Below are positions 37,711 to 46,927 of a DNA stretch of 64,000 bases, one piece after another. Both the position numbers and the translations under genes were made by a program. Source of the DNA: Amblyomma americanum. Its lineage: Eukaryota; Arthropoda; Arachnida; Ixodida; Ixodidae. How positions within the stretch are numbered: position 1 is the stretch's first letter; each line of letters opens with the position of its first letter. The stretch is taken from contig NC_135500.1 in NCBI RefSeq assembly GCF_052857255.1, forward strand, positions 101,331,394-101,395,393. Reading direction: 5' to 3'. Below the pieces are notes generated by a model, which saw only the letters and a list, made by a program, of their open reading frames with translations, was not told the DNA's origin and did no database searches.

Positions 37711-37751
37711 AAAAAAAGCCCTTTGTGGCATATGCCACAAGGGTTTTTTTT
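37711..37751. repeat. Compact near-perfect hairpin flanked by A7 and T8
   Basis: A palindrome centred on CATATG: CCCTTTGTGGCA followed by TATGCCACAAGGG, with one bulged nucleotide. It is preceded by seven A and followed by eight T. It would fold into a stem with an A-T extension. It might be a foldback remnant or an RNA 3'-end structure; there is no supporting context. Confidence 0.5.
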
Positions 37752-38039
37752 CTTTATTCCATGGAAATAAAATCAGCTGAGCTAACGAATGTTTTACGTA
37801 CACGTACTATTCCGCGATGTTGACACACATTCTCATGTCTTCGTACTCTGCACTTCATAAGCTTATGAAAATTGCGGGAGACATGCACATGCGTCAGGAA
37901 TCGGCAACCATTCAGGCGGCCGGTCTTGCCCCACATAAACCTCCCGGCACCAAGGCGCATTGTTGACTGAACGGAGACTTAAATGGACGAAGCGGTTGGG
38001 TGTGTCGATCCATCATGCTGCTCATTCACAGGCTGAAAA

Positions 38040-39190
38040 GTTCAATTAGCATTAACAGATCGCACGGAATCCCGGCATCTTTCAGGACAGGCAAGAACAT
38101 TATATTGTAAGGCGTAAGGTGAAATGTCAATGAACATTTTGATAGTACGCTGCAATATCTCACGGAAAAACACAGCAACACGGCACCACACAAAGCAATG
38201 ATCTATAGTCTCTGGTTGGTCGCACAGGCGACAGTTCATCGATCATGGCACTGAAGTTCCCTTGGCGCAAAGCCAGGTTTTGACGGGTACCGTCCAGGTG
38301 CAGAATTTAAAAAAGAAGGATTTTGCAGCTGCTTGAATATACATTCAATGAACTGGTTTCAATAAAATAGAATCCATAATACCAAGGTAAGGCTGTGGAT
38401 ACCCGGGCACAGGCAATACAGATTCTGTTAGTATTTTTATCATCTGTCTCCTTGGGAGGTACAATAAATGTTGCAACGAGAAGCAACAGTCAGAAAATGA
38501 AAGGTATCAGCAAACCCCTGCAGGAAACCCTGCAAAGGTCCCTCACTCCCATGACCAGTCGAAGCAAACAGATGAGGAAAACGACAACTCAACAGCCTAA
38601 GCACAACTAGCAGAAGAGGGTGGCTTGCAGCTTTGAAGAAGAAAAACCGTCAAACAAGCTTGTGAAGAAAGTCAACATGGCGATCTCTTCCAGACTCGAG
38701 AGAAAAGAACAAAAAGTCTTGACGCATAGGTTCCCATTGAGAGCGACAAAGGTCGCGAATAGTCTGTGCAGCGCTTGTACCTTCTTCCGCACAGAGTGCA
38801 TCACTTTCAATGCATTGACAAGCTTTGCAAGAAAGAAGACGTTGCAAACTTGTGCCCAAAAAAATTGAGAGCTCCCGACCCATTCACGCCTACATTAAGC
38901 GCCTCACAGAGAGAATTTGTGACTCCTATTAAGACCCATTATTCTGGACTCTAGAAGGGGAACCCCAAAATGCAGCAGGGGATCACAGTACCAGCTAATC
39001 AAACCAAAACGATTAAGTTTCGTACCCCAGTAGCTCAACCAGAATACTTTAGATTTATTCATATTTAGAGCCGCACCAAACATGTTGCAGAACTGCGCTG
39101 GTAAATATAATTCTTCAAGCACACTCTTTATCTGAAAAGGGCGGCGTCATCATCATAAGGTACTGTTCTAATTTCAGACTGATCAAGTGG
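38040..39190 (-). mobile_element. L1/Tx1-like LINE fragment, minus strand
   Basis: Homologous to 4620-5715 and extending further 5'. On the minus strand, RT motif C appears as YDDDAALF near 39155. It is followed by LEELYLPAQFCNMFGAALNM and NKSKVFWLSYWG (38985-39120). The MGRELSIFLG block lies near 38880 and a terminal CRLCDQPETIDHCFVWC (CX2CX7HX4C) near 38180-38230. The frames are broken by stops and frameshifts, and the 3' end is lost near 38040. Confidence 0.65.
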
Positions 39191-39889
39191 AAAATCCTCG
39201 ACTAGACTAGAATCTGATAATACTATGGCACAAGGGTTCGATATATAAAGTAATTAACAGAGATCCCACAAAGGATTGCTGGTTCCAGCGTGGTACAAGG
39301 GCACCTAGTGAACGAGTGGTGGTGTGTATAACAGTCAACTGTTTTAGGGATGTGTACTAATGTTATAATAATTAAAAAAATAAAAAGGCTCTATCGAGCG
39401 CGCTCCTAGGCGAATCTGAAGCGTCCTCCTAACTTTTATTTGTATATTTGATCAAGGAGTCGAAAGACCAGATTGCTTAAATTCTCATTATTACGATTAG
39501 TTTTGTAAGGCTGCAATTCCAAAAGCTTGCTGCCACAAATTCAAAAACCTAAATACATCGTAACAAAAAAAAATATGGCAGGGGTTAACATCAACGGCTA
39601 CTTGCAGGCGGTGTCTTCTAGATGCAGCCTTCTAAAAAAACGTGTGTTGCAAAATTTAGCGTTGTTATCCTGCATTTTTCTGTATTCGTCACATTTTACG
39701 CTAAGTGCAGAAAAAATCCAAAGCTGCAAACTCTTCAACTAATGATTCTCACTGAAATTAACGAAGCGCAGAAACATGATTTGTGGTTACATCTGATGGA
39801 ACAATTCTGAAGTTTTAGCAGTGAATAAGAGGAGCTGAGAGTCAAAACCCAGACTGTCGTACGGTGCGAATGAGCTCGAACCAGCCGTA
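39191..39889. other. Unassigned AT-rich sequence
   Basis: Nothing recognised. Confidence 0.45.
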
Positions 39890-40497
39890 CAACATATATG
39901 CCAATGAAGGCTGTTCACGTTGGTCGTACTGCCGACAAGTTTATTCGGCCTGTGTGCATAAAATGTGCGATAAAAAATGGCACCGTTTTGAGTCTTGCCG
40001 TGCCCTCTGTGCTTGAGTGCCACCAACGAACATTAACAAGAAAGAAACACCTCCGGCACCGCACACGTGCTCTAATCTCTCCGTGTGCGGTAACCCTCCC
40101 CCGTAATCTTACCCGTGAAAAGCAGGTTGCGCTTCGGAGGATACGGGTCGCAGTTGCCCTCACTACAGCTCTGACATGCAAGCGGCCGCACTTCAAAGAT
40201 TTATTTCCCCGCCCCGGGTGTCCAGTCTGCAAGATCAGAGATAGTGAGGCGGATATCCACCACCTGTTGTGGGACTGCCCAGCGCTGAAACCGACGAGAA
40301 TTCGGCACCTGGCGGCAGTGGGTCTGTCACCGGACAATCCGGATTTTTATACTGCCTGAACACAGGGACCACTTCATCGTTCACTACTTGATTTCATTAG
40401 ATCAGCCCACCTTTTTCCATTTATTAAAGCATCTTACTCATCTCTCATTTCATAACCTTTATGCCCTGAGGCAATAAATATCGCTTGAAAAAAAAAC
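39890..40497 (+). mobile_element. RNase H LINE 3' end
   Basis: Open to a stop at 40357-40359. The region encodes TLPRNLTREKQVALRRIRVA and then CPVCKIRDSEADIHHLLWDC (CX2C...H...C) with PALKPTRIRHL. It is the same C-terminal arrangement as the LINE at 60136-62168. The 3' UTR has AATAAAT and ends in a nine-A run at 40488-40496. The RNase H domain itself is not discernible, so the copy is short or rearranged at its 5' side. Confidence 0.7.
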
Positions 40498-41974
40498 AGC
40501 GACACCGCCTTGAATTTCCGATGTGCAGTGGCAAAATTGCGTTCTGCTCCCCATAGCGGCGTAGGCCCGCCCTTTCGTCCCTCGCAGGCATCTCTGCGCC
40601 GTCACTCCTTCCTTACGCGCCTCGTACGTATATCGAAACCAGTGCCAGGTGCCGTTTCGATACCTACTTAGCATCTGCCCCAGACGCTGATGGTTGAAGC
40701 AGATAGCGTGTCAGTGCAGTAAACCCTTAAAGGCAACGCAGTCAAGCCCTATTACGTATCACGCAAGTGTTTATCTTAGCAAACGCTTTTTTCATGACAT
40801 TTCCCTTTTTTTAGTCAATATTGTAGAGCATGTTGTGTAAAACGTTTTGAGATCTTAAAAACCTGACAGGGGCCTGAAAAAATAATCGACTTCGCCAAAC
40901 GAAACAGCACTAAAAAGAAGTTCCATGGAACCAGCTACTGGCTTCCTGCCGTGCACATAGGAGGACCCAATATGAGTTGAAAAGACAATTGTAGGCATAT
41001 TAGGGCTAGAGGATGTAAAACGCAAGAACAGATATACAATACAAGGCATCAGAGTGAAACACTGCCAGCTTACAAAAATTACAGGATTGCAAAATAAGTA
41101 CTCAAGAGTGCAAATGCAAAAGCCTTTCCCTCTCCTCATTCTCCATTCATATTTCACTTTGTTATTTTCTGTCTTCGTTTTTTTTCTGTTCTTACTTCTG
41201 TTTTGTTTTCTTTGCTAATATTTATTTATATTTGTTTATATTTTAGCGTTTGTTTTTAATTTTTATTTCTGGTTTATTTGATTACAAATACGTCGCATAA
41301 GAACTGTTGCTTAATGAGCTGCTACATTTTTGTTTTGTTTACCACAAACTTAACATTGACAATTCGTGGGGACCACTTCCTTCTAGAATTCTGTCTATAA
41401 CTAGACAACATAGCGTTCTCTTTGCGTGCGTGTTTTTGCGTTAGGAAACCCACATTACTCCATTCCAGCAAGAAAATGCACGTTGGAGAATCGCATTTTG
41501 TCAGACCTGTTTCCGTCGAAATTATCAGGTTGCTTATCTCAGCACGCCTTCAGTCTGAGTTCATTGCTTGTGCGGGTTGATCACCCGCAACGCCAATTTT
41601 TTCCCGTTGTCTACAGTGCGCACAGCGGTTATTTGCCGACTGTAATGCTAACAACATTTGCTGCAATCTGTTGCTGTCGGTTGTTATATCCTAACAATAT
41701 ATATTTATCATCGCAGAAAAATTTGCTGCTTAGAGGATAAAAGCAGAAGCGCCGTGTCTACAGTTACAATTATGACGTTATTTGCTGCGATTGCTGGAGC
41801 ATATCGATGTTCTGATAGAATCTGCAGCAATGCGAGCAGAGTATAGATTCGTTTTCGGACTGATATCTGCCGGTATGTGTTGCATTATTCTATTTTGGTC
41901 ATGTTGGCACATCCATATACGACAGGCACTTTCCTTTTGTCCGTAGACGTTTTGCAGAGGAGATACACTACCAA
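40498..41974. other. Unassigned sequence
   Basis: No element or gene is recognised. The plus strand of 41160-41290 is strongly T-rich. Confidence 0.45.
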
Positions 41975-42214
41975 TTATGCTTTATAGGGCCGGGTTTAAC
42001 GTCCCAGAGCGACTCTGGTTATGGGGGACTCCGTAATGAAGAGGTTTGGAAATATCGACCATCTGGGGATCTTTAAAGCGCGCTGACATGACGCAGTACA
42101 CAGACCTCTAGAATTTCGCCTCCACCGAAATTCAGTCGCAACGGCCGGGATCGAACCCACGTCTTTCGAATCAGCAGCTGAGCCCCATAACCGCTGAGCC
42201 CACACGGCGGCTAC
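41975..42214 (-). repeat. Ruka-like SINE, minus strand
   Basis: The tRNA-like head is at the right end: box A in the complement of CAGCTGAGCCCCATAACC, and box B in the complement of GGATCGAACCC. The body matches the 58730 copy through the complement of ATTTCGCCTCCACCGAAATT. The 3' end (GGGTTTAACGTCCC) is at the left. No clear target duplication. Confidence 0.8.
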
Positions 42215-42309
42215 AACCGGCCGAAATAAGGAGGCGCAAAAATACAGTCACCTGAGAAAGTAAGTGGATGCATGATCACAAAAGCGAATATATTACAGTG
42301 CTGTACCTC

Positions 42310-42575
42310 TTTCCGGAGTTCCTGGGTTCAAACAGGACCGCGGCGGCTGCGTTTTTATGGAAGCAAAACGCTAAGGCGCCCGTGTGCTGTGCGATGTCAG
42401 TGCACGTCAAAGATCCCCAGGTGGTCTAAATTATTCCAGAGCCCTCCACTAAGGCACCTCTTTCTTCTGTTCTTCTTTCACTCCCTCCTTTGTCCCTTCC
42501 TTTATGGCGCGGTTCAGGTGTCCAACGATATATGGGACAGATACTGCGCCATTTCCTTTCCCCCCAAAAATTATT
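42310..42575 (+). repeat. Ruka-like SINE lacking its box A
   Basis: Begins at the box B region (CTGGGTTCAAACAGG), so it is 5'-truncated. The body and the GGCGCGGTTCAGGTGTCC tail follow the pattern of 17638-17959. It ends in CCCCCCAAAAA and then (ATT)n. Confidence 0.75.
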
Positions 42576-42582
42576 ATTATTA

Positions 42583-42700
42583 TTACCTCTTTCTTCCTTT
42601 CTTCTTTCACTTCATCCTTTATCCCTTACCTTACGGCGCGGTTCAGGTGTCCGCCGATATATAAGACAGATATTGCGCCATTTTCTTTCCCCAAAAAGCC
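42583..42700 (+). repeat. Second SINE tail in tandem
   Basis: Repeats the last ~115 bp of the preceding SINE, from ACCTCTTTCTTCC to CGCCATTTTCTTTCCCC. This indicates either tandem duplication of the tail or insertion of a very short copy into the first one's tail. Confidence 0.7.
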
Positions 42701-43749
42701 AGTTAGAGCGCTGTCACGACATTCACTTGGTCCTTTTGAAACGGAGAGGCGCATGAACTATCCGCAGTAAAAGTGACCGGCATGCGAGTTATGCTAAACA
42801 AATTTTTATCGGGCTCACGATCCACTAGCCCCGTATTTGTACCGGTGGATGGTCCCACATGTTCCTCAGTAACTGGAGAGATTCGAATTGACTTGGATCC
42901 TGAATGCGTGACTATAGAACCTTTTCGGCGCACCTGCGTCCGGTAAACGTTTTTCGGCAAAAGTTACGGTTCTGATAATATGATATAATTCATGAGGTTG
43001 GCTTGCGTTACTGAAAATTGTTATTGTAGCGATAGCTACATGACGCAAGCATTTCGAGCCTTCTTCGCGGCGGTCCCACGGTTACGTGCTAGTCACTTGG
43101 TTCGTCACGTGGTTGGTCATGTGACCAGACACGTGGTTGATCACGTGGTGCCGAGAAACTGGAGCTGCCACCGCCGGCGAAACCGAGCTGCAACAGCTGT
43201 GTGCATTCGCCGTGCCAAGTGGGACGAAGATGAAGAAAGAACGCCCAGCGAAACGGAGCGGCGAAAGGTTGACTGCAATTCGACTGAGCGAGTTGCACTC
43301 GGCCAGCTGTAGCTATCTCTTCACTCCAGGTTTAAGCAGACCTAAACCACCACCCACTTTTTTTATATCGTTCCTCATACCCATAGCTCAAACTTCTGCT
43401 GCTGATTTTACGAAGCACGTATTCTGTAAAAAGCACTGCTCGTCCTCCCTCTAGCCTTTAAAACTCCGCAATAGGTAGCGCTGTTTTAAAAACGAAAAGT
43501 TCGATTACCAATTCACATACTTATTCTAACATAAGTGTGAAAAAATTGTAGCCACATTTACAATGACTAAGCATGATTTTTCCTGTCTTCAATTTTTGTA
43601 AAATTGGCGTTCCTCATATACAGAATGCTAATGTCGTCTGGAAGAACTTTTGTGATCTATGCAGTGAGAATTTCTTCGTCTTGCAATAAGAAGACAACCT
43701 TATGTTTGCCTGCAATGACTTCACAAACTATAAAGAACGAGTTTTAGGA
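42701..43749. other. Unassigned sequence with an E-box array
   Basis: No gene is recognised. The only structured part is the 12-bp-period array at 43092-43151, listed separately. GC content rises at 43040-43310. Confidence 0.4.
43092..43151 (+). promoter_or_regulatory. Five-unit 12-bp array of E-box (CACGTG-type) sites
   Basis: CACTTG at 43094, CACGTG at 43106, CATGTG at 43118, CACGTG at 43130 and CACGTG at 43142: five CANNTG-type hexamers at exactly 12-bp spacing. Most sit in the context TCACGTGGTT. CACGTG is the recognition core of several bHLH factors. The array could be a regulatory cluster or a 12-bp minisatellite whose unit happens to contain the hexamer. No downstream gene was identified. 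Confidence 0.45.
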
Positions 43750-43898
43750 AGACCACCAGCACCGAACAAAACTGGCTGGAGGTATGTTTGGATCAGCCCG
43801 CAAGGGTCCGGTACTTATAAGCACTAGGTGGACGTCCCTACTTTGGGACCCCAGTGGCGGTGGCCGCCACCCGGGCACGTCCAACTAAGGCTTTTTGG
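43750..43898 (-). mobile_element. Host LINE, 3' terminus (left of the gypsy insertion)
   Basis: The minus strand continues the LINE frame interrupted at 51380. Just past the insertion it reads KALVGRARVAATATGVPK and a stop near 43845, then a short 3' UTR. Related C-termini are seen at 54763-54840 and 56180-56240. Across the empty site the frame is uninterrupted. Confidence 0.75.
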
Positions 43899-43902
43899 GC
43901 CT

Positions 43903-44808
43903 TGTTGGGATTCAGGTTGCAGCATCCCACCACTTCTACCAGTTGTTGGGATTCAGGTAGCGTGACTGGGCCGTAGTAGAGACGAGGACGATCGGAGGAA
44001 GAAAACTGGGAAAACTTTATACAAAGACTGTTTACATAATGCCCAAGTAGTGCAATTAAGAGTGCTTCTCAGTAAAGAGGGCTTCTCAGCAGACGGGAGT
44101 CTCTGGTATCTCTCAAGAGAGGGGGCTCTCTTCTGATACCAAACCAGCAGCTCCTTAAATACTATTCGTATGCCCCAGATCCCTAGTTGGGGAATATAGT
44201 TCGAAGAATGATGTTCAATCCCACTATAGCACTGATGGTACTACCCACGGCAGGGCGGTCCTGATGTTCTCTCGCAGCTCGGTAGAGGGAAAGGAAACAG
44301 GACACAGTCACGTTGTCATTCACGCGGCCTACAGGTGGGCGCGCACGTTTGTCCGGACCGCGCCCATGTGGACCCGGAAGGCGCCTGCGTGACACAGGAA
44401 TGCAGGCTGTCTCCCAGCATGCGTTGAAAGATCTTGTACTGATGACCGAAACGCGGAACCTCTGTCGAAGTCGCGGCACTCGGGCAATTGTTCAACCCCA
44501 GCGGGACTGAAGAGGGCAACACTGATCTTCTGCTTCGTCGTCTGAGGACTGGAACGAATACGTGGGGACGCTATGGTCGTCGCTGTTTCCGGCAGTCCTG
44601 AACGAATACGTGAGGATGCCTCTGGTCGTCGCTGCTTCCGGCATTCCTGATCGAATACGTGGGGACGCTATTATCGTCGCTGCTTCCGGCATTCCTGCAG
44701 CCACGTCTCCCCCATAGGGCTCACCCACCCTAGCTGTGGTTTTCAGGATATCCTCCCCATGTCCAAATTCGCCGAACTCAACAGCAGGAAGGAAGCGCGA
44801 GCACAACA
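43903..44808 (-). repeat. 3' LTR, with a 41-bp doubled terminus
   Basis: The core LTR is 43944-44808 (865 bp), starting TGTTG and ending CAACA on the minus strand. It is extended leftwards by 41 bp (43903-43943) containing a tRNA-Leu 3'-end-like segment (43924-43941) and a second copy of the LTR terminus. The GCCT duplication lies outside the extension, so it was present at integration. Three 48-49-bp tandem units (anchors GAATACGTG at 44556, 44604, 44653) lie inside. No purine-rich PPT is obvious next to 44809. Confidence 0.85.
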
Positions 44809-45532
44809 GCATCCCGGCCGCCAGATATTGCGCCCGGAAGATGAACTGCTCGCACGAAGCTCGGAGGAGAGGGCGTGCCAGGAACCAGATGCTCTCTGGG
44901 AGTCTTCTGATGACCTTCAGTGCCGAAGCTCGGTATCGCTTCCCCTCGTCAGATGGCCGTTTTGGGAAATTGTCTGCAATGCTAGCCATAAAGGATCACA
45001 GACGCCAAACCACACCCGACAAAAGCAAGTGCCCTCAGTACCCACTCATCCCGCCAGACCAAAACTCAGGGCCAAAACTGCACTTACCAAAGAAACTTCA
45101 ACTAAAACTTGAAGAGATCAATTGTTTTGCCTGAATGAACGCATGGTGTCTCCCGACGAGGAGTTTAGACCGGGCACCTGTACAAGGTGTGTGCTCCCGC
45201 TCGAGAAGCCCTTGGATAGGAAAAAAATTCGCTAAATGAAACCAGGTTGGTGCTTAGAGGGCACGAGGTACGGGAATAGATGACCGTACTTGGCCGACGT
45301 GGCGTTCAATTTTGTCCGCCCCAATACCTCAGGGTCAAGGCACGTTACACCACTCGCTCTTACTTATCTTGGCCGAAATAAGGAAAACGTACTCCTAGGT
45401 ATGTTACCTGATTATGAACTACATTACTACAAATAAAGTTGGAAATATACGCTCTTCGTTAGGAAGAGAATATGAAATAAATCTCCACAACTAAAAGTTT
45501 GGGGGGTCTTTCTTTGGTAAAATCTTTACCAG
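44809..45532 (-). other. Gypsy 3' untranslated region
   Basis: Between the pol stop (45533-45535) and the 3' LTR. No further domain is recognisable; in particular there is no integrase zinc finger or DDE core. Short open frames here are unconserved. Confidence 0.6.
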
Positions 45533-46927
45533 CTAAAAGGCTCGGCTTAGCCCGTCGGCTTTTGTGTGGAGCTTGCCTTTCTTGTAGCGAACCTCGAAGC
45601 TGTGGTGCTGGCGTGCCAGGCTCCACCTCAGTAGACGACCATTTTAGGGCGACATATTGTGCAGCCAAGTCAAACGGCAATGGTCCGTTTATACTGTGAA
45701 AAGCGACCCGGAGACGTAGCATGCCAGTTTGTGAATAGCCCAAACGAGACATGCGCATTCTTTTTCAGACGTGCTATACGTCTCTTCCCGTGTGCTGAGC
45801 TTGCGGCTCCAATAAAGGACAGGCCGTGTGTGCCTGCCATCGCTTTGCTGGCAAAGAATAGCGCCCAACCCGCGTTCGCTGGCATCACATTGTATGATAA
45901 AGGGTTTCGAGAAATCTGGCGCTGCCAGTATTGGGCGCTCGCTTAGGGCCGGTTTCAGACTGTGAAATGCCTTCGCTTTCTTTTGGTTCCAAGAAAGATT
46001 GGCAGGCTCACTTTTTTACAGCGCGTCGGTCAGGAGGCTGGCTAAATCAGAGTAGCCGTTTACATAATCCTGATGATATCCTGCTAGGCCAAGAAAAGCT
46101 CTGAGTTCCGATTTTGTGCTTGGGCGACAGTACTCCTCCACGGCAGCCACTTTAAGTTCTACAGGTCTGCGTAAAGCCCTGAGTTCCGATTTTGTGGGTG
46201 GGCGACGGTACTCCACCACGGCAGCCACTTTAAGTTCTGCAGATCTGCGTTGGCCTCGTCCAACCACGTGCCCAAGATAATTCACTTCGGCGCACCCCAG
46301 GTGGTATTTTCCCGCCCTTACCGTTAAACCAGCCTCAAGCAGTCGGCTCAACACAAAACGTAGGTGCTCAATGTGCTCCTCCCAGTTTTGTGAGCAAACG
46401 GCCACGTCGTCAAGATAGGGGAGAGCGAAATCTGCAAGTCGCCGCTGCACTTGGTCCATTAACGTTGAAAAACAGTACGGGGCATTTTTCAAGCCGAAGC
46501 TCAACATTATAGGGCGAAATGTGCCCGCGGGGGACACGAATGCTGCGTACCTGCTGGCGCGCTCAGTGAGTGGCACCTGCCAGTAACTACGAACTAAATC
46601 CAGTGTGGATATATATTCTGATTTAGCGACTGTTTCAACCCTCTCCTCGATGTTCGGAATAGGGTAGGTCTGGTCCACTGTGAGTGAATTCAGTTTCCGG
46701 TAGTCCACGCAAGGTCTCGGATCCTTGCCTGGAACCTCTACAATAATGATTGGTGACGTATAGTCACTTTCGCAGGGCACTATGACGCCAAGTTCGCACA
46801 TACGGCGGACCTCCGTCTCAATGATTTCCTTTTGTCTTGGAGAGACATGGTGCAGTTTGCTCCTGATCGACTGTTCGCTGGACAGCTGAATGTCGTGTTC
46901 GATGAGGGTTGTTTTTCCGAGCTTGTT
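45533..46927 (-). pseudogene. Gypsy pol: reverse transcriptase and RNase H
   Basis: In the same frame as the upstream integrase, after an in-frame TAA (46928-46930). RT: CELGVIVPCESDYTSPIIIV, then CVDYRKLNSLTVDQTYPIPN, STLDLVRSYWQVPL (motif A), LSFGLKNAPYCF and LPYLDDVAV (YLDD catalytic box). Next is VNYLGHVVG and the connection, which contains an in-frame 26-codon tandem duplication (46101-46256). RNase H (46015-45540): IIQCDASERGLGAIL, TSEKECACLVWA, TDH and KLHTKADGLSR, the usual end of the domain. In-frame stops at 46016-46018, 45689-45691 and 45644-45646. Confidence 0.9.

Noticed and set aside
43903..44808. Left LTR interpreted as the 5' LTR of another element to the left
   Set aside because: A primer-site-like sequence lies on its left, but LINE sequence and the matching GCCT duplication follow immediately. 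The LTR therefore ends there.
44492..45134. Coding gene between gypsy RNase H and the 3' LTR (possible envelope)
   Set aside because: Frames overlap the LTR, show no signal peptide, transmembrane pattern or conservation, and lie in the presumed 3' UTR.
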